From NCBI GenBank assembly GCA_039566865.1, contig CM076953.1, positions 6,200,001-6,264,000 of the forward strand: a stretch of 64,000 bases of DNA. The letters are read 5' to 3'. Made by a program: the position numbers and the translations under genes. The DNA comes from Aurelia coerulea. Lineage: Eukaryota; Cnidaria; Scyphozoa; Semaeostomeae; Ulmaridae. Below the pieces are notes generated by a model, which was not told the origin of the DNA, searched no databases, and was given only the letters and a program-made list of their open reading frames with translations. Shown one piece after another: positions 40,796 to 52,500 of this stretch (within the stretch, counting starts at the first letter, position 1; each line of letters starts with the position of its first letter).

Positions 40796-41370
40796 TTTGC
40801 TACCGTTAAATTTGTCTACCGTTTTCAAATTGTGCCAGTATAGTGTGAACGTAGTCTGAGTCTTGCGCAAAGTGGAAATAACAAAGAAATGAAAACGGTT
40901 CAATGAACGCCCAATGGACGATGGGCATCAAGAACCATTGCCTGCGTGCAGACAATACCTAACTAAGGAAAAGATATAGTCTGCGCAACGCCACTCAGTT
41001 TCGTGTATTGTAAGCGCCAGCATTTCATTTCAATGGCAGTTTCAATGGCCCTTGCTCCTTAGCGTCTGTTTATTGCTGTCTGCAGTAGGGTAGTTAAAAT
41101 TTCAGAGTAATGTGTTGCTAATGAAGTTTGCCTAGAGAACAAAGTGAAACCTGAGATTTTATCACATGATATCCGTTCTCAAATCTGATTGCTTCCTCGT
41201 TTCCCGGGAAAGTGATTTTATTGGCTGTTACAACAATTAGTTCTCTTTGTTATCACTATTGCGAAATAAATGCTGAAGCACGCACTACACAAAAGTGAGC
41301 GGTGTTGCGCAGACTATACCTTTTCCTTGGGTATAGTCTGCACGCAGGCTACAAGAACCACAGCAGTTGA

Positions 41371-41973
41371 CCAGGTGACCCAAAAAAAAGTCACGAGCAA
41401 ATCATAACTAGCTTTTTGAATTCAAAAGATATTGACAAATGCTTTACACCGCCGTTTAATTGAAAGGCTTCGCTATCGTTAGAGTTGCTGCATAGTCAGT
41501 TTAAGCAATGATTATGTACTGCGCGAAAAATCAGATTGAAAGAAAATTGCGAATCCCAAATTTCTGATTTAGAGCCAAATATTTGCCATCATTTTCCAAT
41601 CAACGTTTTGTACAAACTCAACATAGAGATGAATTTGAAGAGGTCGGTGAAAGTCGGTTGTTTGCAAAATTATTTACCTCTATTCCTTATTCAAATGTCA
41701 TGCTCGAATGAAAATTTGGAATTTGGCTTTTTCCACATTTTCCAAAACATAGACTGGAAAAGGAAGGGTTAATTTGAGCAATTAATGAGTTACCATATGT
41801 TTGAAACTGGCTTTCAGAGTGTACTCATAGCTTAAACTAACCAAGCGACATCTCAAAAGTTAGCTAAACCCTTCCACTGCATGCTGATACCTTGTTCTTG
41901 TTCATAACATTTCCATTCATGAAGCCCTGTCTATGTGCAATCTAACTCGTGAAGTCTCTTTTGGGTCACCCGG
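41371..41973. mobile_element. CCGGGTG foldback element, subfamily GTGACCC
   Basis: 603 bp, CCAGGTGACCCAAAAAAAAG to CTTTTGGGTCACCCGG. Followed immediately by TA and a Tigger-like element. Confidence 0.7.
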
Positions 41974-41975
41974 TA

Positions 41976-42417
41976 CAGTAAGAACCCGCAAAATAGGAAC
42001 TTGTTTTTTCTAAACAGCCTGTTTAGTTTCTTTTTAAAAGGTCATTAATCTGGAAACAGGCTGAAAGGTTTCTTATCACATGGTTAAGAAACCTTCAGTG
42101 ATTTCAACTTGAATATTTAAACAAACCCAGAGCAAACACTAACAAAACGGTATGTTCTTGTTACCTCTAAAATTACTCAACCATAGCATACATACCAAGT
42201 ATATAGTCTAGATAGAGATGCTTTTGGAAAAAATCTCAAAAAAATGTTTGGGACCTGATTTGAACAAAGATCATTAAATATGAATTTAGTTGGGTTCCTC
42301 CTATAAGAAACCTTCCTAAAATCAGGCTAAGAAGTTTCTTATATGAAGGCACAATTTCTCAAAAAAATCAGCCTGAGGTTTCTTATAAAGTGGTTTCGAT
42401 TTTGCGGGTTCTTACTG
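41976..42417. mobile_element. Tigger-like non-autonomous DNA transposon, copy 3
   Basis: 442 bp, CAGTAAGAACCCGCAAAAT to TTTTGCGGGTTCTTACTG, flanked by TA. Internal modules here are AAGAAACC and GGTTTCTTAT rather than AAGAACC. Confidence 0.75.
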
Positions 42418-42606
42418 TAGTTGTTTATAACACTAGAAAGATTGATGGATGTGTGCCTGCATGTACACACACCTATGATTTAACGTTTTCAATTTATTCA
42501 TATAATATATTCTGTTCCTGTTGCGTTTAATTTAGTTGAGTATAGTTTAGTTTTTTTTCAGAGTTTAGTTTTGCTGCCATGCATAACCTTTATGTTGTGC
42601 ACAATA

Positions 42607-43171
42607 AACAAGGGCAGATTTTGTAACACAATAGCATGAGATGCTTTCGTTGACACCTGAATTCAAAGCGATTTAGTGGCTGCAGACAAAGAAAGTTCTC
42701 TCGACCATGAATTCAAAGCAATCAAAGCCGCAAAATTTCCTCTGAAACCCAAGTAGCTAGCGCGCTCGTTGTGCATTCCAGAAATTACTTTTACAAGCAA
42801 ACATGAGCATAGATCAAAAGAGGAAGAATATATCTACACATCTACCTCGGGCATTTTATTTCTTTGGTTCAGAAGCGGAGCAGTAAGTGTTTTAATTATC
42901 GGCTTTGGAATCAAATAAATTAAATGCCCATGGTAGATTTGTAGATATATTCTTCTTCTTTTGATATATGCTCACTTTTGCTCTTGAAAACGATTTCTGG
43001 AATGCACAACGAGTGAACTAGCTACCTGGGTTTCAGAGCAACTTTTGCAGCTTTGCTTGTTTTGAATTACTGGTTGAGAGAATTTTCTTTGTCTGCGATC
43101 GCTAATCGCTTTGAATTGCGGTGTCAATCAAAACCAATTCGTGCTATTGTCTTACCAAATCTGTCCTTGTT
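42607..43171. mobile_element. Hairpin element of the AACAAGG family, full copy C
   Basis: 565 bp, AACAAGGGCAGATTTTG to CCAAATCTGTCCTTGTT; flanks TGCACAATA and TGCACAACA are a 9-bp duplication with one mismatch. Confidence 0.75.
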
Positions 43172-43301
43172 TGCACAACAGCAATTATGATGATGATGAT
43201 GATGATTATGACGAGGAAAAAACTTTGATCGGCCTAGGTATGTACCAAATGCTTTATTTTTCATATTGCCATGCGCAAAAAGAAACATATAATTTACTTA
43301 C

Positions 43302-44040
43302 TTAACCCTATTTTGGTCGGGAGGGGGGAGGGAGCAGATTTGTCTCCCTAGTAGATTTTTCTGATACCTTTGCAATGACGAAGTATAAGGCAATGAAACT
43401 TTCTGACTTTTTGCAGCTACCTATTGTGCTACTTCTAGTGAAGTTTCATTGAAATATTTTGATATATGATAGGGGGAGACAATTTCCCGGGACTGACCCT
43501 GTCAAAATCGCGAATTCTCAAATCACAATTTTGCAAAAAAGTAGCCAACTTGCAGTACTGTATTTTGCAAATTTATTTTACAGACTACAGTATTATTTGA
43601 TGTATTTCATCATAATTATCATGTTTGGATGGAAATTGGGCTTGAAATTTGATTTTATCACGTTTTTCCTTTTGCCGCTTTTATTCACCATACAAAGTAA
43701 AATGCTGACGTGAGCAATAAAGATAGCTAATTTTGAGTTGACCTTTACACTTTTAATAAGTACATGCCTGGAGCTAATAGCAATTTGGTTGCTTTACCTA
43801 TTACCAGTCAAGAACAAGGTAGGGGAGAGGCTTTTTTGCCCCCTCCCCCCCCCCCCCGACCAAAATAAGACGTGTCAGATAGCCCAACCATAGACTTGCC
43901 CCAAGTATATTTCGTCAACTGTAGTAAGTCTACCTGAAAGTAAAATACGAAACTTTCACTTTTCCCTTCAATTTTTTTTGACGAAATTCTTTGACGAAAT
44001 AGACTTGGGGCAAGTCTAGCCCGACCACTATAGGGTTTAA
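43302..44040. mobile_element. Nested inverted-repeat element
   Basis: Outer ends TTAACCCTATTTTGGTCGGG and CCCGACCACTATAGGGTTTAA are approximately inverted. Inside, TATTTTGGTCGGGAGGGGGG pairs with CCCCCCGACCAAAATA ending at 43868, and a separate hairpin TAGACTTGCCCCAAG/CTTGGGGCAAGTCTA lies at 43889-44018. Confidence 0.5.
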
Positions 44041-44610
44041 TGCATAGAAATATGGTCTAATGTGTGTTTTTATATGCAGTGTATTGTTTCAATTGCCTGT
44101 TCGTATTGCACAGTGTTATCACAGGGGAACAAAGGGAAAAGGCGAAGGAACAAGAGAAGGAAGTTTCTTTGTTGTCCTCCTGCACTGCTAATAATACAGT
44201 GCACTACGAAGCACTATGCGCAGGAGGTTAAGGGGGCAGTCAAAATAATACATTGCACAAAAACACACATAAAGTAAGTAAATTATATGTTCCTTTTTGC
44301 GAATAATTTAGCAAGAAAATTTCTTTTTCTCTTCAGTCAGAACTCCAATCGAGTGAAAGTGATGAACATTTTCGTTCTTTAAAAAATAGAATTAAAAGTG
44401 TCAAATAATTAATATTACCATTTCAAGTTGATAAATTAGCCTTTCAATTCAATATTACCTCCTTATATAACTTGATATTCTTGAACTGCGCCAGAACAAA
44501 ATTATTCTGTGGATCGAAGGAACAAAAGTGTACTAGACTATGTCCCGAAAGCAGCACTGCGAATAAACACAATTTATACAACGTAGGCGCCTTTGTTCCA
44601 ACGCGTCTTT

Positions 44611-44922
44611 ACCCGGGGGGGGGGGGGGGGGGGGGGTACTTGACTTTCAATTGTACGGGGGGGGTGCACTCTAAGGAAAAATTTTTTCACCCGGCTTTAG
44701 AAATTTTCCCTCGAAATGATAGCCGGCTTTAGAAAAAATCGGCGAACAGCATATCCCAAAACGTAAAAATCGGCGAAAAACAATGAAATAACACGTTTGA
44801 CAACCGGCTTTAGAAAAATTGCCTTATTTTGATACCCGGCGTTAGAAAAAAGAGGCGAAAACGATACCCGGAAAGGAGTGCACATGGCGTCAGCAAAATA
44901 TACTAAGTACCCCCCCCCCCCG
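44611..44922. mobile_element. CCCCGGGG-ended element, copy 2
   Basis: About 310 bp between a long G-run and a C-run; both flanks are TCTTTACCC, a 9-bp duplication. Internal CCGGCTTTAGAAA repeats align with the copy at 19484. Confidence 0.75.
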
Positions 44923-44928
44923 GGGTCT

Positions 44929-46342
44929 TTACCCTAGTGTCAGCCATGCTTTAAAGTGCTTTTGGTATCATATTCGCAGATAAAGTCTCGCCTTTAAGAA
45001 TCCCACTTTTTGACGTCAGCCTATTGTTCTCCCTTAGGCAACCTATTGTTCAGCAAAATTCAAGGCTTGAGTTTCTTATGAAATGCTTTCTTAAAAGCGG
45101 GGCTTTACTCTAGTTTAAATTGTTGGATATTAGTAAATGAGGCAAGATTTCGGCTTCTGAAGCAATAGCAATTGAATGTTTGAGAATACCATTAATTTCC
45201 CACGATTGGGTTTTAACCCCATTAACTCTGACAGGCCCTCATGTCAGGTTTTAATAAGACTACGGAATTTCTACGGAATTCTCTAAAACCCAGTCTAAAA
45301 ACGAATATTTGGAATCGAAGAACTGTCCCTGTGCTAAAAAGTATATTTGAATTAATTTAAATAAAGTGCATTACGTTTCTAATAATAATAATAATAATTA
45401 ACCTACAATATTTCATATCCCAATGATGACCAAAATTCGAGACCGCGTTCCAGACGACAAGGCCGAAAAACGAAGGAAGAATTTTGCCAAGCACTGAGAA
45501 TAATTAGAAATAGAATAAACATGTTTTGGAAAGATTGCGGAAGAACTGTTGCCGACATGGTATATCTGCAACAGTTAGGTTACTAACAATGACATATTAA
45601 ATGCCAGAGGTTACCAAAGATTTTCTACTCTTCAGCTCAATAAGTTTGCATGTTAATCGAAAAAACTGAAATCTGATTGCTTCTGGTAGAGTTTCTCAAT
45701 TTTTTGGAACAGGCTAGCGCAGTTTTTAGATGCAGTTTCTTATATAAAACATGAGTGTATCAACATCATATTTATCTGCAAACAATGCTCTTACCGAGTG
45801 CGAAAAAAGCTTTGCTCTGGAAATTGTGTCGTCAAGTTTCAATAAATTGTTCATCCATGATCCATAGGAAGCTGTATAAGTGAACTTTACATTCTGTTGC
45901 TTCTCTCCTTGTCTTCCTCTCGTGCAAGGGGGCTATCCATGATATTACGGCGTTTACGAAATCATGAAAGCAATTTCAACTGCAACGCAATGTTGCTTTT
46001 GCTTCAAACCATCGCCTGCAAAGATCCCCTACGAATCGTGGAGCTGTCTTTTCAATTACAGAACTTAGAAATCCCATATCTGTCATTCTGTGATGCAGAT
46101 CTAGACATCTAAATAAATACAAGGTAGCGGCTGGGAAACAATAACTGGTTTGCAAGATACTAGACGATGTTCTGGTTGGTACCGTCATGGTTTTGTAAAC
46201 TCTCTTTTACCACGAAAAATAGCGCCTTTGCAGCATGCGAGGACACAGAGACAAACAACAGTGTATGCACAATCAACCGATACAATATCCTCATTGGGCC
46301 TTGAAATTATCATAAAATTTGAAAACTATCTAAATCAGCTCT
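44929..46342. other. Intergenic, 3' side of myosin VI
   Basis: AT-rich with a short AAT repeat near 45388. No gene seen. I found no clear minus-strand AATAAA close to the myosin VI stop. Confidence 0.45.
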
Positions 46343-46571
46343 TCATTTTCTAGGCTTGGCCTGAACATCTGCAATGATACCACCATTTCTCTTCCACTCA
46401 CCCTCGAATTCATTACGAGTTATCTCAGCCCCAGGTCTCCTCGTTAAACCACATTGTGTTAGGCTCAGCTCACACATTTCAAGGTCATCTTTTCCAGCAA
46501 TGAGAAGCAAAACCCCGTTTGGATGTATCTCAAGTTGCCTGGCAACCCATTCACCGTCAAAATGGGCATAC
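46343..46571 (-). CDS. MYO6: MYO6 terminal exon (cargo-binding domain end)
   Basis: 229 nt. Acceptor GTTCCAG; the first base completes the second Trp codon of WWY. Reads [51 protein letters not shown] and ends AKPRK, then TGA at 46343-46345. Slightly shorter at the end than human. Confidence 0.93.
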
Positions 46572-49500
46572 CTGGAACAAGAGAAACGGGACTAAACTTT
46601 ACGTAGAGCGGGATTCAATACACCATAAACATTTTGATTAAGAGCAGCTATAACGGAATGTTAATCAAATATCCCGGCACAGCGATCTCCAAAGACAAAA
46701 CAAAAAGCTATCTCCGAAGACAACAAGAACAGGTTCGTTATCCCAATCATAAGATAATTTCTTATGGGAAAGCCAGGCAAAGTTCCATCAAAAGAAATGT
46801 TCACGAGCCCTTCGACATCTGTAATATGCTAAAAAAATATGTCCAAGAAGATACCTTAAGGAGCATGTATTTAAACATCGTTGAGCACCACTTCAGCTAT
46901 TTTTGTTCAATCTGGAGTTGCTGTGGCAGTACTAAATAGAGCACCTCGCAAAAATTGCATAATAGAGCTGCAGAATTTTTACAGGAACCCTTTTGGGCCA
47001 TTGGATATTCCTGTCTTGCAAAGATAAGGCTGGCTTTCAGCTGATAGCCCAGTCCACAGAGAAACATCTATTACGGTATATAAGTCTCTTAGTGGACTCA
47101 CATCCAATAACCGATTATCTGATGTTCACAATCGGGTCTTACGTAGCATTTAGTGCGATCTAGCAATACTTCGAATGAGATCAGCTTATAGTAAAAGGTC
47201 TTTGCTTTCCATGGGGCTGATGTACGGAACAAAGTCCATTCTGATATCAAATTAGCGCCATCCATCCAGTCATTTAAAGCTAGACTCCAACCTTATAATT
47301 GAAAATATCAAGGGAAGCTGGTTTACATTTTTTTTTCTATTTACGTTTTGACAAATATTTTATGACTTTAGATGTATAATATTGATTGTGTTAGATCATT
47401 TTTACTTTTAAATTATAGGGTCAATTGTAAAACAGATATTCAAACTAAGTTTTTACCGCATGTAAACAAGTTTGGAAGTGAAAAAACTAGCTCCTGGAAG
47501 TTTATTTAACCAAGAGAGTTTAAACGAAGCTATTTCAAGCTAATGATTTCATCAACTCGTTCTCATACGAATAGAAAGATAACAACGTCCGAATTAAATT
47601 GCCCATTAGCACCATTAGCACCATTGCAAAGACAGAAATTCTGAAATCAGAAACAGTAACAAATTTCGCTGATTTTGGAAAATTCCATTTTCTGGACATT
47701 CGGCAGAACTTGATGCAAAGAAGACACACGAATAAAAAATGGAATGGAAACTTACCACCAACCACACTTCTTATACTCCGTATTTCTGTATTGATCGGCT
47801 GGTCGGGCAAATGGGATTCGGAAGAATCTCTGTGGCCGCGGAGCATTTTTAGCTGTCTTCTGTGGAGGCTTCTGTTCTTGCTGCTGTTGCGGCAAACGGG
47901 AGCTTTCTTCGGCTGCAAAAGAACATGCACAAAGTCAATGACGAGCAACAAGGATAGATTTTTTAAGACAATAGCATGAGTTGCATTTGATTGACACCGA
48001 CAAGGACAGATTTTGTAAGACAAATAGCTTGAGTTGCTTTTGATTGCTACCGCAATTCAAAGCGATTAGCGATCGCCAGACAAAGAAAATTCTCTCAACC
48101 AGTGATTCAAAGCAAGCGAAGCCCCAACAATTTTGTCTGAAACCCAGGTAGCTAGCTCGCTCGTGCATTCCAAAACTTGTTTTTACGAGCAAATATGAGC
48201 ATATATCGAAAGAAGAAGGCTATATCTGCCTTGGGCAATTAATTTGTCGGCGAGAAGAAAAAAATTCGGTGAAAAGTATACTCTAAAACATAAAAATTGG
48301 ACTTAGCAACAACCAACAACCCGCTCTTACAAAATATCCCCTTTCTGACATCACACCTTTTGTCATCTTTTGGCAACCGGCTCCAAAAATTGCCTTCTTT
48401 TGATACCCGGTGCTAGAAAAAGAGGTGAAAACGATACCTAGAAATACGGCGTATCCCCATCGGACAAATATACTAAGATTGAGCTTTTAAATTGTGCTGG
48501 CATCGTTCAACCTCGTACCCAGTGACAATGAAGGTTTTCAGTAAACTGCAATGCCTACACTGAGGTCTGGCCTTCTACTGACAACAACAGATACCGTTGG
48601 GAACGAGGTTGGGTATCGTTTTTTTATTAATTTCATATTTTTACACGATATCCCATCAGTACAAAATTAAACTACAAAACTTACAAATGTATCATAAATT
48701 AATAATAAAACAAATTAAAACTTCGGTGTTGGCTACGATTGGATCCAGGCCGAGGTCTGATCAACATGGGAATCGTGTTTTAGTTAGGGTTCACTGAGCT
48801 CTTTAAATGCGTTTTTAATTTTCTTTCAAACTGATAGAGCGAGGGGATTTTCTTTATTTCAATTCCAAGCTTTAAGCCCAGAAAGGTGAAAAACTTTTTT
48901 TGTACACTCAAGCTCAAACTTTGGGATGTCGAGATTTCTATTGTTTCTTGTGTTTGTTTATTATTATTATTATTATTATCAATTTCTTTACCGTTGGATA
49001 CATAAAAATATAGCTAAAAGTAATCAGCTAATTATTTCCAACGTTAGTTAAAACTTTAAAATACAAATGTTACATCAGAAAAAAGGGGATAAAATATTTA
49101 CAATTCATCAAAAGTATACAGTATAAAGGCATAAAAGTGTATAATAGCAGATATTCAAATATCATCATCATAAAAAGCCCAAGTTCGGAATAAAAACGCG
49201 GCATAATTTACATGGGCGATTTTCTCCGTTCCAATTTTTTATTTTTGTTTTAAACTGACAAAGAGATTCAGAATTTCGTATAGTTGGTGGATAACGTTTG
49301 CCACAGCTGTGGACCTTTAAAACTGATGCTTAAACCTAGGAATTTCATTCATCTGATTATATTTGTTCCAGAGGCTCTCGGGGCACTGCGTGTTGACTAT
49401 TTTGTGTGTCATGATAGATCTATCAAAATAGATGATCTGATCAACGTTCAGCCCATTACTGGTCCAGGGGTCCTTTAGTCTAGAATTTTGAATAATTGAG

Positions 49501-52500
49501 AAGGCCCTGTTCTGAAGACGCTGAAGCGTGTGCAGCTTCGTATTGGGCAGGCTACCCCAGATAACATCCCCATATCGGAGGTGACTTTCAACCAGCGCAT
49601 GGTACACCTCACATAGCTTAGATTGCGGAAGAATGTTTTTAAGTTTTTTCAATGCAGACAAACCACATGTTACTTTACCTTTTAAGGATTCAATGTTTGG
49701 CCTAAGTACTCACTTACCATTTTTAATGACGTCAACTGGAGCTCTTTGTTCGGATGATTTCCCTGTTTTGTTTTGCATATTCTTTTTACGCCAATCATGA
49801 TAAACTTTCAAACGTCGATGGAATTCGGCACGACATGCTGCTAATAACTCAACATCTAAACAAGAATAACAAAATTGGTATCAGTCAAACTTTAAAGTTC
49901 AAAATCTAGCAAATATTCGACAATTGAATGCACTTAAAGAGATAGACACATTACATAAGTCTCAGCATCGTTCATTGAATTAAGTAACTAAAAAATCAGC
50001 GTTTTAACTAGAAATTAGATCACTCACATTCATCATGGTGTTATGAATTTTTCAAAGCGGGAACCTTCTTCTGGTTCACTTGGTAAACAAAAAAATTGTT
50101 GATTCCGTTTTGAAGCGATAACTCACTAAAATGCGTTTGAAATGAGTTTAGAAGATGCGCTCCCTTTCAAATACGCGTTTACTCTGGTCTAAACCAAGCT
50201 TAGTGTCCCGCTCCATTCCTACCATAGCCATTTCCCCGGGTAAACAGGGGGCCAACAAAAATTTCCTGCAAATTTCTAGGCGAATGTCCGGGGGCTTGGC
50301 ACTGAGAACATGCCATATTCCCAGAACTGTAAAAGCGAAAGCTCCTGGGTATTGTCAAATGCCACTTAAATGCCACGGGGCCGGAGAAAAATTTACAGTC
50401 AAATCCCCGGATCCCCGGGGGGCTGAGAATACTTTTTAGCAAATTACCGAGGTGTCCCGCAGAGGATCGTCAGGGTAAAAATTGAATGAGACATAATGCG
50501 TCTTTACTCTGTATTATGAATTTTAAAGAAACGATGTACCAACCTGTGGAAGTGTTGATGAGTCCCCTTAGTTCATCGTATTTCATTGCTCTCAAGTCAC
50601 TGTTCTTGTTCACCGCTTTCGGGGATCTACAACAAAATTATATGATATTTTCAAAACACTTGGAAGCTATCTAGGACTGAAATTCATGATCTTAAGGTTG
50701 CTTCTAAATAGATTGCACGAATGTTTACTCCATTTTAATTGTGATTTAATGCAGTAAAAGGAATTTCGTGTTCTTTGTCATTATTTTTGGCAACCTTGAT
50801 TATTTTCATAATTGCCGTAAAAGCTCTATCTAGCTTTCCTCTCTATTAACCACCCGCTCTTTTAAAGGGGCTCAGTCGGCAAACAGTAAACAAATCCGTA
50901 AACTTGCACGTGTCGGGGATTATCCATTGTTCATCCATTGTTCTCTGCAGTTTGTTTGGTGGCTTCACCCAAGCCAAAAAAAAGTGACCGTTAAAAATCC
51001 ACTTATATTCGAGCAATCGTAGGAGATATGAATGTTTGGTTTGTTCCTTTGTGAAGTACAAGGATTAATGCCCAAACAGCAACTTTCATTTTGAAAAAAT
51101 ACGAAAATCCTATGTGATATCACCTTTCAAAAAACTGCAAAAATCATCGTTTTGTTTACATTTTGACGACGGAGCCCCTTTAAGTCCCTTCTCTATCAAG
51201 CCCGTCTCTTATAAGCCCCCTCTCTAAAAATCTAAATAAGGACCATCCTTTCTATTCATCGCCCCCCCCCACCTATAATAAATGCCAGAGGATACCAAAG
51301 ATTTTCCATTTATTTAGCTAACAAGTGTAACAAGTGTGTATGTTAATTTTGATATGGTTTGGGATAAAACCTTGTCGAATTTGTGTATATGACTCCGAAT
51401 ATGACTCGAAGAATTACACGTGGATTCCGCAAAATATGGGGTAAAATAACTACAAATCTATCATCTATATCCTATTCATTTGACTTTGTGAATAAGACCC
51501 CTCTCTAATAAACCTGGAGTCTTGAAACTAAATAAGGCCCATGGTGGGGCTTAATACCGGGTGCGCCAAAATAAACTATGCACGTTTGGCAGGCCACAAT
51601 AAATCGTACACTGGGCCGATTTTGAAAATTTATGACTTAATCTTTAGCACAAAGACTGAATTAGATTCCATAAATTTTGCAAATTTTTCCGCTTTCAGTT
51701 TTTAGAGCTAGAAGCGAGTTTCTTAAAATGTTCGTTTTCGAATACATTGAAACTGACAAAAAAACGTCGATCAAATTTTAAAAGATTCAACATGAACGAA
51801 CAAAGAGAGAACGTTTTCAGAGGGATTTTGAGGTTTAGTACGAACTCTCGTACAGCAGAGCAGATTACAACTTATCGATTTCTAAATCCTAAATCACCAC
51901 GAACAAGTTCTCTCTTTGTCCATTTATGTTGATTCTTTAGAAAACTTGATCGATGCTTTGTGATCGTTTTCAATGTTTTCGAAAACTAAAATTTTAAGAA
52001 ACTCGCTTCAAGCTCTAAAAACTGAAAATGAAAAAATTTGCAAAAAGTTCCAGTATCTAATTCAGGCTTTCTGCTAACGATTAAGTCATAAATCTTCAAA
52101 ATCGATCCTGTGTACGATTTATTGTGGCCTGCCAAACGTGCATAGTTAATTTTAGCGCACCCGGTAGCGCTTTTACGGACAGCGTTTTTCCTCTTGTTGA
52201 AAAAACCGAAGCAGGTATCTATAGTTTATCAATCGCAACAAATATAGAGATACATGCTATCGTGAGAAACGAGAAAATTCATATGAAAAGGAATTCATCA
52301 ATGTTTCTTACTGCTTCGGCTTGGCATCTTCGACTATAACTTGATTTGGGTTCTAGAATAAACAGCAAAATGGATGAAATGATGGCAACAAAAACAGAAT
52401 AACAAAAACACTGGGTTCAAATGAATTTGAAGGTGTTGTGGCGCAGTGGTGTAATCCTCTGACTTTGCAGCCAGAACAGTCAGGCGGAGTGGGTTCGATA

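Larger units (their letters stand above)
39977..41370. other. ZNFX1 3' UTR and flank with repeats
   Basis: Contains a GGGGAGACGAGATACGG repeat (about 40137-40317), a partial copy of the AGCATAGGTTCC element (about 40320-40795) and a MITE fragment (40795-40862). An AATAAA lies at 41265-41270, far from the stop; a nearer signal was not found. Confidence 0.45.
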
